NCBI GenBank assembly: GCA_964418605.1
Contig: CAYQLY010000003.1
Coordinates: 186,001-250,000, forward strand
Reading direction: 5' to 3'
Source: CAYQLY01 sp964418605
Lineage (GTDB): Bacteria > Bacteroidota > Bacteroidia > Cytophagales > Cyclobacteriaceae
DNA: 64,000 bases
In this document: positions 42,376 through 50,982 of the stretch, in pieces
How positions within the stretch are numbered: position 1 is the stretch's first letter
How the letters are laid out: every line of letters begins with the position of its first letter
Notes under the pieces: model-generated
Seen by the model: only the letters and a program-made list of their open reading frames with translations
Database searches by the model: none
What the model was told of the DNA's origin: nothing
Position numbers and translations under genes: made by a program

Positions 42376-43737
42376 CTAACCCACAATCAGCTTCTGACCA
42401 GGCTTAATCATATTATCCTTTAACTGATTAAGATTTTTGATCTGCTGAATTGTCAAAGAATATTTTTGAGCAATTGTCCAAAGTGAATCCCCATACTGTA
42501 CCACATGAACTGTTTTTTTAGTCGTTGATGAAACGATAGACTCTTTCACTTCGATCGTCTTCCAAACAATTAATTTTTGTCCTTCTTTAATTCGATTAGT
42601 TTTAAGTTTATTCCATTTAGCCAGTGTAGAAAGTTTAACATGAGATTTCTTAGCAATACTTGTTAGCGTCTCTCCTTTTTTAGCAGTATAATATGTTTTT
42701 ATTTTTTTTTGTGTGGTAGAAACTAAAGCAAGCAATTCTGCTTTATTGACCTTCGAGGCAGAATCAACAATAAATTTTCTGTGTTCAACAATATAAGATT
42801 TAAGATCACTCGGAACATAAATTGGATAATTTTTCATGTAGTCCGGAAGATAATTTTGTTTAAGTGCCGGGTTAATTTTTAAAAAATCATCTTGGCAAAT
42901 TCCTGATAGTTTAGCAAATGTTTTCAGATTAATAAATCCCGTAAGCATAATCGTATCAGTATCCATTGCATAATCCAGCTGATCATGTGTTAATCCGTGC
43001 GCATCTGCAAAAGACATCGTATAGGTTACAGCAATAAACTGAGGCAGATACGACCGCGTTTCCCGAGGAAGATAAGTATAAATATCCCAAAATGTTTTCT
43101 TTTTAGACTTCTTCAACGCTTTTTTAACCACCCCAGGGCCACAGTTGTATGCCGAAATAGCCAATTCCCAATCCTTAAATACTCCATACAACTGCTTCAA
43201 ATAGAGACAAGCGGCTTCTGTAGACTTATTAATATCCATACGTTCATCAATATAATGATCTTGATGAAGCTGAAACAGTTTACCAGTTCCCCCCATAAAC
43301 TGCCAGAGCCCTACTGCCTTTGCACGCGATGTGGCTTTAGGATTCAATCCCGATTCGACAATGGAAAGATACTTCAATTCATCTGGAAGATTATGCTGAG
43401 CTAAATATTGTTCAAATACATCAAAATAAAGATTCTTACGCTGAATCATCAACTGTGTATAGGCTCTATTACGCGACGTGAAATAATCAATAAATTTAGA
43501 TACACGATCATTGTAGGTTAATTTTATTTTAGAATCAATAGACGCTATCCATTTTTTTATAGAATCTTCTTTAACATCAGGAATAGGTTTATTAAAACTA
43601 AAAGGTGATATACTGAATGAACTATCAGGTACAGATGTTATTTGAGCCTGAAGGAGAATGGCACTACTCAATATAAATACGATATTCAGTATACATTTAA
43701 ACATCCCCATTTTTATGTAACGAATTAAACAGGTCAT
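42376..43737 (-). CDS. Membrane-bound lytic transglycosylase with two LysM domains (MltD-like)
   Basis: 453 residues. An N-terminal hydrophobic segment (about 11-31, ending LLQAQ) is followed by an SLT domain (about 100-215) with the catalytic Glu in LSIVESGLNPKATSRAKAVGLWQFM, then NKSTEAACLYLKQLYG and LAISAYNCGPG. Two C-terminal LysM repeats, YYTAKKGETLTSIAKKS and HVVQYGDSLWTIAQKYS, bind peptidoglycan. It cleaves glycan strands in the periplasm. The ATG at 43737 overlaps the gatA stop (TAATG), and internal ATGs at 43710 and 43704 would give a more compact signal peptide. Confidence 0.92.
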   Translation of the reverse strand: MTCLIRYIKMGMFKCILNIVFILSSAILLQAQITSVPDSSFSISPFSFNKPIPDVKEDSIKKWIASIDSKIKLTYNDRVSKFIDYFTSRNRAYTQLMIQRKNLYFDVFEQYLAQHNLPDELKYLSIVESGLNPKATSRAKAVGLWQFMGGTGKLFQLHQDHYIDERMDINKSTEAACLYLKQLYGVFKDWELAISAYNCGPGVVKKALKKSKKKTFWDIYTYLPRETRSYLPQFIAVTYTMSFADAHGLTHDQLDYAMDTDTIMLTGFINLKTFAKLSGICQDDFLKINPALKQNYLPDYMKNYPIYVPSDLKSYIVEHRKFIVDSASKVNKAELLALVSTTQKKIKTYYTAKKGETLTSIAKKSHVKLSTLAKWNKLKTNRIKEGQKLIVWKTIEVKESIVSSTTKKTVHVVQYGDSLWTIAQKYSLTIQQIKNLNQLKDNMIKPGQKLIVG

Positions 43738-45167
43738 TAGTTTCGGTTGAGTAGATACTCTGCCAATGCTAATAATTTTTCCTCCTCAAAAGGCCTAGCC
43801 ATCAATTGCAACCCAATAGGTAAGCCATCCGCATCTTCTCCATTAGGTATAGATATAGCAGGAATACCGGCCACATTAGCTTGCACTGTAAATAAATCGG
43901 CAAGATACATTTCAAGTGCATTTTGTGTATGCGCTCCTATTTTAAACGCTGTTGTAGGTGTAGTCGGCAAAATAATAAAGTCGTATGTTTGAAATAATTC
44001 ATCTGTTTTTTCTTTGATCAACCGGCGTACTTTCTGCGCTTTAGTATAATAAGCATCATAATACCCTGCACTTAATACAAACGTCCCTAATAAAATTCGT
44101 CTTTTTACCTCCTGACCAAATCCATGTGTACGTGTTTTTTTATACATATCCTCAAGACTAGCACCATCTCCTTCACGATAGCCATAACGCACCCCATCAA
44201 ATCGGGAGAGATTAGAACTAGCTTCCGCAGTAGTTAAAATATAATAGGTTGGCAGAATACAATCTAGAAAAGGAAAATGTACTGGTTGTACATCATGGCC
44301 TTCTTGTTTTAAGAAATTAATCTTCTCATATGTTTTTTGTTGAATGATAGGATGCAATCCTTTATTACTTAATGTCTCTTCGATATAAGCTATTTTTAAT
44401 TTTGATGGTGAAGTTAATTGACGAGAATAAGCAGGCACCTCACGATGAGATACGGTACTATCCCATTCATCTTTTCCAGCGATCACTTCTAACACCAGGG
44501 CTATATCGGGTATATTTTTTCCAATAATTCCAATCGTATCAAATGAAGAAGCATACGCAATCAATCCATGACGAGAAATACGTGAATAAGTTGGCTTAAG
44601 ACCAACCACACCACAAAAAGCAGCAGGCTGCCGGACAGACCCACCTGTATCTGATCCAAGAGAAACAAGACATAAGTCTGCTTGTACGGCCACAGCTGAT
44701 CCACCTGATGAGCCACCAGGTACACGATCCGTGGCGATCTCGTTCAATACATTTCCAAATGAAGAGTTTTCATTTGAAGAACCCATCGCAAACTCATCAC
44801 AATTCTGTCTACCAATGATGATAGCATCTTCTTGCAAAAGACGCTCAACAGCCGTTGCATTAAATTGGGCAATAAATCCATCTAAAATTTTGCTGGAAGC
44901 TTGCAGATGATGGTTTTGGTAACAAAGCACATCCTTGATACCCACAACCATACCGGCCAGTTTACCTAATTGTTGACCTGCTTTTTTCTTTGCATCAAGG
45001 TCTCGAGCTCGTTGAAGTGACTCTTCTTTATAAACCTCCAAGAATGCATTAAGATGTGTTTTTTTTTCAATAGTTGAAAGGTACGACCTTACCACTTCCT
45101 CATGTGTGAGGACACCATGATTGATTTTTTCTTGGATTTCAGAAAGAGAGCTGAGTGATTCTGCCAC
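43737..45167 (-). CDS. gatA: Asp-tRNA(Asn)/Glu-tRNA(Gln) amidotransferase subunit A
   Basis: 476 residues. The amidase signature is complete: the Lys in MVVGIKDVL (about 79), RQNCDEFAMGSSNENSSFG, GGSSGGSAVAVQADLCLVSLGSDTGGSVRQPAAFCGVVGLKPTYSR with the Ser-Ser-Lys triad. The typical GatA ending includes NVAGIPAISIPNG and LPIGLQLMA. GatA transfers ammonia to mischarged Glu-tRNA(Gln) or Asp-tRNA(Asn) as part of GatCAB. It lies between tatA and the transglycosylase in one leftward operon; gatB and gatC are not in the window. Confidence 0.93.
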   Translation of the reverse strand: MAESLSSLSEIQEKINHGVLTHEEVVRSYLSTIEKKTHLNAFLEVYKEESLQRARDLDAKKKAGQQLGKLAGMVVGIKDVLCYQNHHLQASSKILDGFIAQFNATAVERLLQEDAIIIGRQNCDEFAMGSSNENSSFGNVLNEIATDRVPGGSSGGSAVAVQADLCLVSLGSDTGGSVRQPAAFCGVVGLKPTYSRISRHGLIAYASSFDTIGIIGKNIPDIALVLEVIAGKDEWDSTVSHREVPAYSRQLTSPSKLKIAYIEETLSNKGLHPIIQQKTYEKINFLKQEGHDVQPVHFPFLDCILPTYYILTTAEASSNLSRFDGVRYGYREGDGASLEDMYKKTRTHGFGQEVKRRILLGTFVLSAGYYDAYYTKAQKVRRLIKEKTDELFQTYDFIILPTTPTTAFKIGAHTQNALEMYLADLFTVQANVAGIPAISIPNGEDADGLPIGLQLMARPFEEEKLLALAEYLLNRN

Positions 45168-45180
45168 CTTTCGTGAAGTA

Positions 45181-45381
45181 TTATTTTTTAGTTTCCTCGT
45201 TAGTATTCCCCTCGATCTCCTTTTTCACCTCACGAGATGCTTCTTTAAACTCACGGATGCCACGACCTAATCCACGTGCCAATTCCGGAATGCGTTTAGC
45301 ACCAAATAAAATCACGATAGCTAAAAAGATAAGAATGGCTTCCCATGGACCAATTCCCCCTAAAAATGCAAGTACAGTCAT
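45181..45381 (-). CDS. tatA: Sec-independent translocase protein TatA
   Basis: 66 residues. One membrane helix (PWEAILIFLAIVILFGAKRIPELA) is followed by an amphipathic helix (GLGRGIREFKEASREVKKEIE) and a charged tail, the TatA/E layout with the conserved FGAKRIPELARGLG. It forms the pore of the twin-arginine export system. It is the first gene of the tatA-gatA-mltD operon, 13 nt upstream of gatA. tatC is not in the window. Confidence 0.93.
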   Translation of the reverse strand: MTVLAFLGGIGPWEAILIFLAIVILFGAKRIPELARGLGRGIREFKEASREVKKEIEGNTNEETKK

Positions 45382-45522
45382 AATTGAAAATAGTTAATGA
45401 GGTACAAATGTAGTCTTTTTTTGGGTAAAATAATAAGATAAAAATGATACCACTAAAACATTAAGGCAGTAGAATTCTTATGTAAAATTCGCATTAAATT
45501 GCTCTTTTTTCAATGTTAATCA

Positions 45523-45554
45523 TTTCTACTTTATATTAAAAACCATTATATTTG
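45523..45554 (+). promoter_or_regulatory. Promoter of the first lipoprotein operon
   Basis: TATATTTG (45547-45554) is an exact -7 match with a near-consensus TTTC about 20 nt upstream. The ATG at 45578 follows 24 nt later. Confidence 0.5.
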
Positions 45555-45577
45555 CCTACTAAAACAAACAAAAAACT

Positions 45578-46585
45578 ATGAGAAATTTCTTATTTATTTT
45601 AGGACTTATTGGTGGTATAGCTTTATACTCATGCAATAATAACACAACGGGAGGAGGCAATGTATCCCCAAGCGACCCATCATCGGGTAGCTTTAGCGAT
45701 AGCAGTATCGTCTTTTCAGTTAATGGAAAGGTATATACCTATTATGTACCTTTTATACTATTGGTTAAATCAGGCAGTGGTTATATGCCATTTGACATAG
45801 TTGCATCTCCTGATAAAAAAACAGTTAATAAAGGGAGCCTTACATTACTTATAAAGGACTTAAAAAAAGCTACTTTTCTTGTAAAAGACAAAAATGCATC
45901 TATTGTATTACAAAATCCAGACTTTTCTCCAAACATTGCAGGTACTTGTAATGCCACAACTAGTCCAGGTAACCTTACCATTACAGACATTACAGATAGC
46001 CCAGATGGTGTAACAAAATACATCACAGGCAACTTTAGTGATAGCCTTTGTACATTAGACGGGAAAAAGCTAGGAATAAAAGGTTCATTTCAAAAGCTTC
46101 GCCTGTACAATATAGATTTAAATGCAGCTGCTGCTAATGCGGGTGATATATATATAAGTGTTAATGGTGGGCCAAAAACAAAATATACTAAAGCTTTATC
46201 AAATGCTGCTTACTCAAAAGAAGATAATAAAACAATAATACAATTTGGCGTCTTAAGCGATCTTACAGATGTTGTAGATATAAGAGCAAGCTTCACCATT
46301 ATACAAACAGGAAATACCCTTGTAAACACCTACAAAGTAGAAGGCACCAATTATTGTCTATATACAGAATCAAAAGATTCTCCTGATTTAACTTCAGGTG
46401 ATTGTACTCCCCCACAAGGTAATATAGTAATTACTGAAGCTGTAAAAACAACACAACTCACACCCATAACTTATTCAGGATATATATCAGGCACTTTTTC
46501 TTTTGCAGTTTGTAAAGAGGATGGTACTAAAATTAATATAGACGTAACTTTTACCAAGGTAAAAACATCTTTTACAGGATTCTAA
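45578..46585 (+). CDS. Lipoprotein, two-module family member (A1)
   Basis: 335 residues with a lipobox LYSC (Cys20) followed by an Asn/Gly-rich spacer. Two related modules follow: residues about 35-180 (VNGKVYTYYVP ... ITGNFSDSLCTLDGKKLGIKGSFQKLRL) and about 190-335 (VNGGPKTKYTK ... GYISGTFSFAVCKEDGTKINIDVTFTKV). Each module contains a GY(I/V)SGxFS strand and a later Cys. No enzymatic motif is present. It is the first of four related lipoprotein genes (A1-B1-A2-B2) and 25 nt upstream of B1. The role is unknown; surface display is plausible. Confidence 0.7.
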   Translation: MRNFLFILGLIGGIALYSCNNNTTGGGNVSPSDPSSGSFSDSSIVFSVNGKVYTYYVPFILLVKSGSGYMPFDIVASPDKKTVNKGSLTLLIKDLKKATFLVKDKNASIVLQNPDFSPNIAGTCNATTSPGNLTITDITDSPDGVTKYITGNFSDSLCTLDGKKLGIKGSFQKLRLYNIDLNAAAANAGDIYISVNGGPKTKYTKALSNAAYSKEDNKTIIQFGVLSDLTDVVDIRASFTIIQTGNTLVNTYKVEGTNYCLYTESKDSPDLTSGDCTPPQGNIVITEAVKTTQLTPITYSGYISGTFSFAVCKEDGTKINIDVTFTKVKTSFTGF

Positions 46586-46610
46586 TTAAATACAAAAAAC
46601 AAATATGAAT

Positions 46611-47249
46611 ATGAAAAAATCATTATCGATTTTCAGCATTCTTGCAAGCGCAATCATGATTATGTCTTGCAATAATAGTAGTACATCAACTGGAACTGGC
46701 CCACAACCTAGCTCATCAGAAACATCAACTCTTAAAGTAAGTATAAATGATGGACCTGATAATGTCTATGGTGAAGCACATGCTCAAGTACTTCAATCTA
46801 TTAAAAATGAAGCTGGGGGCATATATTTATTTGCAGATGGTCCTAATGGGGTTCATAATGCTATTTCCCTAGACATACACAATAAAGATACAGCTTCTAC
46901 TTCTTCCATGGTAGGAACCTATATTATTTCGAAGGGAGAACTAAATCCATTATTCGGCGGATATATGCCGAAACAATCCTCTGAAAAGAAAACAGCAACT
47001 TTAGAGCTAATGGAAAAAGGGACTGAAAGTGGTGATGAACTTGATAGAAGTTACAATTGTGGGGAAATGGCAGAAGGAACAGTTACCTTGACTGAAGTAG
47101 TTATAACCTCTAAAAATGGTGATATAAAAAACTCTTATATAGGGTATATTTCAGGTAACTTTTCATTAAAAACCTGCGATGGTAAAGGAAACTCCAAAAA
47201 ATTAAAAGGAACTTTTACTAAAGTATATGCATCTTTTACAAAATCATAA
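46611..47249 (+). CDS. Lipoprotein, one-module family member (B1)
   Basis: About 212 residues; an ATG two codons upstream (46605) is also possible. The lipobox is MSC (Cys20) with a Ser/Thr-rich spacer. A single module reads SINDGPDNVYGE, then GTYIISKGELN, AEGTVTLTEVVITSKNGD, SYIGYISGNFSLKTCDGKGNSKKLKGTFTKV. It is nearly the same as the B2 protein at 48447-49094. Terminator follows at 47272-47299. Function unknown. Confidence 0.7.
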   Translation: MKKSLSIFSILASAIMIMSCNNSSTSTGTGPQPSSSETSTLKVSINDGPDNVYGEAHAQVLQSIKNEAGGIYLFADGPNGVHNAISLDIHNKDTASTSSMVGTYIISKGELNPLFGGYMPKQSSEKKTATLELMEKGTESGDELDRSYNCGEMAEGTVTLTEVVITSKNGDIKNSYIGYISGNFSLKTCDGKGNSKKLKGTFTKVYASFTKS

Positions 47250-47271
47250 TATTAATCTTTAAAAACAAATT

Positions 47272-47299
47272 AAAAAAGGGCTATAAAAAGCCCTTTTTT
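47272..47299 (+). terminator. Terminator after the first lipoprotein unit
   Basis: AAAAAAGGGCT pairs with AGCCCTTTTTT across a short A-rich loop. It separates the two lipoprotein units. Confidence 0.85.
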
Positions 47300-47363
47300 A
47301 ATTATTTTATATTTATCCTTAAAATAAGTATATTTACCATATAATTTTAATAAAAAATATACT

Positions 47364-48418
47364 ATGAAAAAAAATCTTAATTATCTCAAGCGTTATCGCA
47401 GCAGTAGGAATCTATGCATGCAGTAACAATAACACAACAGGCGGTAGCGGTGTGACTCCAACACCAGCAGCAGCCACCGATAGTACAATTAACCTAATCA
47501 TTGATGGGGTTGCAACTAAATATTATGCGCCAGCCATATTAGCAAATAAACAAAAATATGGTACTTATAATGTAGTAATAAATGGATTTGCTAAATACAT
47601 CTAACCCAACCATTGGCAAATTAACTTTAACCATCATTAATCTTAAAAAAGGAGGGGTTTATACTCTAAAAGAAAATAAAGGAATTATTCTGCTAACAAA
47701 CCCAACTATTGGAGCTGCAGGAGGATGTGATACCAATCCAGATGGCAACATTACAATGAATGATGTCATTGAAGAAAAAGATAAAACAGTCAATGGAGGC
47801 TACCCTGGTTATATCTCAGGTGCTTTTACAGCCAGTCTTTGTGATATTAAAGGCAACAAACATACTATAAGTGGAGCATTCGATAAGCTAAAAGTTGGGT
47901 TCTTGGATCCAGATAAATTAAAACCTACACCTGAAGCAGGAACAAATTCTGATATCAAGATCAGCTTAAATAATGGTCCAGAGAATACATACAAAAACAA
48001 TGGCGTACTTTTTGCCTATACAAAAAAAGATGGCCTAGTCTTTGACGTAGGAGTAGCAGATCCCGATAATAGCAGCAGTGATTTATGGAGTATAGCTATA
48101 AGCATACCCAATAGCCCTTCTTCTTCATTAATAGGAACACATACCGTTACAAAAACTATATCAGCAGATGTAAAACATGTTATCGGCTACTACAAAGTAG
48201 AACCGAAAAAAACTGAATACGATACACACAAATGTGGTACTCCAGAAGGGACAATTACCATAACTGAACAAGTTAAACTATCTAACCCAACACCCGGTTA
48301 TTTTACAGGCTATGTTTCAGGAACTTTTTCATTTACCGTATGTAACGATGATGGAAATTCAGCAACTGTTAAAGGTAGTTTCCAAAAACTATATACCATA
48401 ATGACTGGTGAGTTTTAA
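47364..48418 (+). pseudogene. Lipoprotein, two-module family member (A2), split by two frameshifts
   Basis: The ATG at 47364 is followed by eight As (47367-47374). In that frame the protein stops after 20 codons, but with seven As it would read MKKILIISS and continue to a lipobox YAC and a SNNNTTGGSG spacer, just like A1. That second frame runs to about 47600, where the family sequence shifts by one more base near 47580-47600 and then continues in the frame starting MDLLNTSNPTIG to 48418. Residues after the second shift contain two modules ending GYVSGTFSFTVCNDDGNSATVKGSFQKL. Both shifts are plus one and both lie next to homopolymers, so sequencing error, decay or slippage-based phase variation are all possible. 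Confidence 0.75.
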
Positions 48419-48446
48419 TTTTTAAAAAAATCTTAAAGAAATAATT

Positions 48447-49094
48447 ATGAAAAATAGTATTATTATCATAGCAAGTGTTGCAACAATCATAAGCATGAGT
48501 AACTGTAGCAATAAAAACACTACAGGGGGTAATGGAAGCGGGAATCCCAGTCCAAGTACTTCAGGAACAACTGAGAATACTATCAAAATGAGTATAAATA
48601 ATGAGCCTGAAAAAACATATAATATACTAGGATCAGCCCTTATCATAAAACCAGACCTCAATGACAATACCGTAAATTTTAAACTAATGATAGAAGACCC
48701 AACAACTACAAGTAGCCCATTAGTTGAAATATCTGTAACGGTATTAAACAATCCCTCTCTTTCTACTGTGGGGACATACCCTGTTACAAAAGGAAAGCTA
48801 GTAGGAGATACTTATGTTATAGATAGCGAAGGAAAAGACAAAATAGCATCTGCGGTTTTCTATGAATCTAGTACTCTTCAATCTACTACTAAATGTGGTA
48901 CAACATCAGAAGGAACAATTACCATAACCGAACAAACCATAACATCTAAAAATGATAAAGCGTCAAATTCTTTCTTAGGTTATGTTTCAGGTAATTTTTC
49001 ATTAAAAGTGTGTGACGGGAAGGGTAATTCAAAAACACTTAAAGGAAGTTTTGAAAAATCATCCACTAATTTTATGGGTAATTTTAAATTCTAA
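48447..49094 (+). CDS. Lipoprotein, one-module family member (B2)
   Basis: 215 residues. Lipobox SNC (Cys20) precedes a Gly/Ser spacer. The single module reads SINNEPEKTYN, EISVTVLNNPSLSTVGTYPVTKG, SEGTITITEQTITSKNDK, GYVSGNFSLKVCDGKGNSKTLKGSFEK. It matches B1 closely in the last 60 residues. It starts 28 nt after the A2 stop. A large palindromic terminator follows at 49113-49159. Confidence 0.7.
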   Translation: MKNSIIIIASVATIISMSNCSNKNTTGGNGSGNPSPSTSGTTENTIKMSINNEPEKTYNILGSALIIKPDLNDNTVNFKLMIEDPTTTSSPLVEISVTVLNNPSLSTVGTYPVTKGKLVGDTYVIDSEGKDKIASAVFYESSTLQSTTKCGTTSEGTITITEQTITSKNDKASNSFLGYVSGNFSLKVCDGKGNSKTLKGSFEKSSTNFMGNFKF

Positions 49095-49112
49095 TAATTT
49101 AATAGCTAGCGC

Positions 49113-49159
49113 TATTCATAAAAAAAAGGCTTTATAATTAAAGCCTTTTTTTATGAATA
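49113..49159. terminator. Long palindromic bidirectional terminator
   Basis: Over about 20 bases on each side, TATTCATAAAAAAAAGGCTTTA is mirrored by AAAGCCTTTTTTTATGAATA with a 5-nt centre. It lies between the convergent B2 lipoprotein and the outer-membrane protein gene and can stop both. Confidence 0.85.
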
Positions 49160-49174
49160 TATTTTATTAACTGT

Positions 49175-49741
49175 CTATTTGAATGCATACCTCACAGACA
49201 CTCCGAAACTATCCGCAAAAAAATGAGTAGTAGGAGACACCATTAGATAAGGTTCCCAAGCCACAGCAAAGTTAATAGGAACTTCTTTTAAAGTATACTC
49301 TAAACCAACAGGAAACTGCAACCCAAAAGTAGTTGCTGAATAACCAAATACACTTACAAACCCTAAATGAAAACCTGCTCCTCCATATACATTTAATCCA
49401 GGTTCTTTACTGATGGCTCCATGGTACTCAGCCATTGTGCTGATGCCAAAATAGTAAGACCGAAAAACAAGAGAGGCCTCCCCAGCAAAATGCTCAGCAA
49501 AAAAATATTTTCCATTTATTCCAAATAAGCCACCACCACCTATCCCACCAAATTTCAATCCAACTGCACCAATATAGCCATTATCATAGACAGGCTTATT
49601 TGAGTTTTTAGATTTTTTCTTAACAATCGTCTTCTTTTTAGGAGAGGATGTCGTTTTTTTCTTAGCCTGTGCCATCCCTTCTGTATAGAGGAATAAACCT
49701 ATCAAGCTTACAGCAACTAGCGTTTTTTTCAACATATGCAT
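49175..49741 (-). CDS. Secreted or outer-membrane beta-barrel-like protein
   Basis: 188 residues, with an N-terminal signal peptide whose start is either ATG 49741 or 49735 (MLKKTLVAVSLIGLFL, ending GMAQA). A very basic segment (KKKTTSSPKKKTIVKKKSKN) follows, then about 130 residues of alternating strands (GYIGAVGLKFGGIGGGGLFGINGKYFF, GYSATTFGLQFPVGLEYTL, SFGVSVRYAFK). This resembles small outer-membrane barrels. Its function is unknown. Confidence 0.6.
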   Translation of the reverse strand: MHMLKKTLVAVSLIGLFLYTEGMAQAKKKTTSSPKKKTIVKKKSKNSNKPVYDNGYIGAVGLKFGGIGGGGLFGINGKYFFAEHFAGEASLVFRSYYFGISTMAEYHGAISKEPGLNVYGGAGFHLGFVSVFGYSATTFGLQFPVGLEYTLKEVPINFAVAWEPYLMVSPTTHFFADSFGVSVRYAFK

Positions 49742-50057
49742 GTGTTTTTTATGGATTAAAAATAACTAAATTTTTAATAAACCTACACTTTTAATAACAC
49801 TATGGAGCATGCGTTATTACTTTCTTTCGTGATGGTTACACCTAGAGAAACTTCTAAAATATCAGCAAATAGAATCACCTTTCTGCAACTCGTTTTTCTT
49901 ATCCCAAAATCTTATAAAGACCTCTTGGAATATCTCGAGCAATTTCCTTATCATCAATAAGAAGATAATTTTTTTGCATAAAATTTTGAAAAAAATAAAA
50001 AGCTAAAAATGAAATTTTAAAAAATAATTTATTATTATATATCTTTGTTTGTTATAT
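49742..50057. other. 316-nt gene-free stretch with weak small frames
   Basis: No family is recognised. Plus strand: a 52-codon frame at 49802-49960. Minus strand: a 26-residue frame from ATG 49979 (MQKNYLLIDDKEIARDIP) that continues in a shifted frame to 49783, which could be a decayed gene. Neither has a clear ribosome-binding site or promoter. A TATCTTTG element at 50040-50047 serves the downstream gene. Confidence 0.35.
50040..50047 (+). promoter_or_regulatory. -7 element TATCTTTG of the DUF3667 gene
   Basis: An exact TAnnTTTG, 10 nt before the ATG at 50058, giving a leader of only a few bases. It supports the ATG at 50058 over the TTG at 50049. Confidence 0.45.
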
Positions 50058-50978
50058 ATGAAAAAAGAAAAGATTAAAAGTAGCGTATGCCCCAACTGCA
50101 ATGAATTATTAAAAAATGAAGATAATTATTGCCCTCATTGTGGACAAGAAAATCACACCCACAAACTTCCTGTAAAACATTATCTTATTGATTTCTTAGA
50201 AAGCACAATTCATTTTGATACTAAATTTTTTTATACATTAAAACATTTATTCATTAAACCAGGAACAATTACAAAAGAGTACAATGAAAATAAAAGAGCA
50301 CGCTATGTACCTCCTATTCGATTTTATATATTTACTAGTTTTATTTTTTTCTTTCTTCTTTCTGTACTGCCTAAATCAGGTAGTTTAAATATTAATTTCA
50401 CTATAGATGCAACAAATAAGAAAAATGTTGAATTGTCAGAATATGACCTAAAAAAATTAGGAGAAGAGAAAGAATTAACACAAGAAAAGATTGATACATT
50501 TCTAAATACACATGGCGAATCTCTTAATTGGTTTAACAGGGTCAAAGTTAATTTTCTGGCTAATTATTATAGTGGAAAAATTACTATAGAAGAAGTCAAA
50601 CACAAAATGGTAAAAAATATTTCTACATTATTGTTTACATTGTTACCAGTATTTGCTTTGTATCTGAAATTTTTTGAATTAAAAAGTAGAAAATTTTATA
50701 CAGAACACCTTGTTTTTTCTTTTCATTTCCATACAACCCTATTTATCTTATTAATTCTATTTAAGATAATTAGCACAATAGGGTTTTTCATTCCTTTGCT
50801 AATAGGTTTCTTTACAGGAAGTATTTTTTATCTTTTATTTTCACTAAAAAAAGTATATGAGCAAAACTGGATAAAAACTATAATTAAAACCATCTTGCTT
50901 AGTTCACTATATAGTTTTACAATAGCTATTGGAGTATTTATTACTGCAGTGCTTACTATTTACATGAATTTGAATTAA
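50058..50978 (+). CDS. DUF3667 membrane protein with a zinc ribbon
   Basis: 306 residues from ATG 50058. A zinc ribbon at the N-terminus has two Cys pairs: CPNCNELL and YCPHCGQ. The DUF3667 region follows (HYLIDFLESTIHFDTKFFYTLKHLF, PGTITKEYNENKRARYVPPIRFYIFTS), then four or five membrane segments (about 95-112, 195-215, 225-250, 255-275 and 280-305). DUF3667 is a Bacteroidota family of unknown function. It is convergent with fabG, only 4 nt apart. Confidence 0.85.
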   Translation: MKKEKIKSSVCPNCNELLKNEDNYCPHCGQENHTHKLPVKHYLIDFLESTIHFDTKFFYTLKHLFIKPGTITKEYNENKRARYVPPIRFYIFTSFIFFFLLSVLPKSGSLNINFTIDATNKKNVELSEYDLKKLGEEKELTQEKIDTFLNTHGESLNWFNRVKVNFLANYYSGKITIEEVKHKMVKNISTLLFTLLPVFALYLKFFELKSRKFYTEHLVFSFHFHTTLFILLILFKIISTIGFFIPLLIGFFTGSIFYLLFSLKKVYEQNWIKTIIKTILLSSLYSFTIAIGVFITAVLTIYMNLN

Positions 50979-50982
50979 TAGG

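Larger units (their letters stand above)
45578..49094 (+). repeat. Tandem duplication of a two-lipoprotein unit
   Basis: The order is a two-module lipoprotein (A1, 45578-46585), a one-module lipoprotein (B1, 46611-47249), a terminator, then a second two-module gene (A2, 47364-48418), a one-module gene (B2, 48447-49094) and a terminator. A1 resembles A2 and B1 resembles B2 in length and motifs more than A resembles B. The arrangement is best explained by duplication of a two-gene cassette. Confidence 0.65.
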
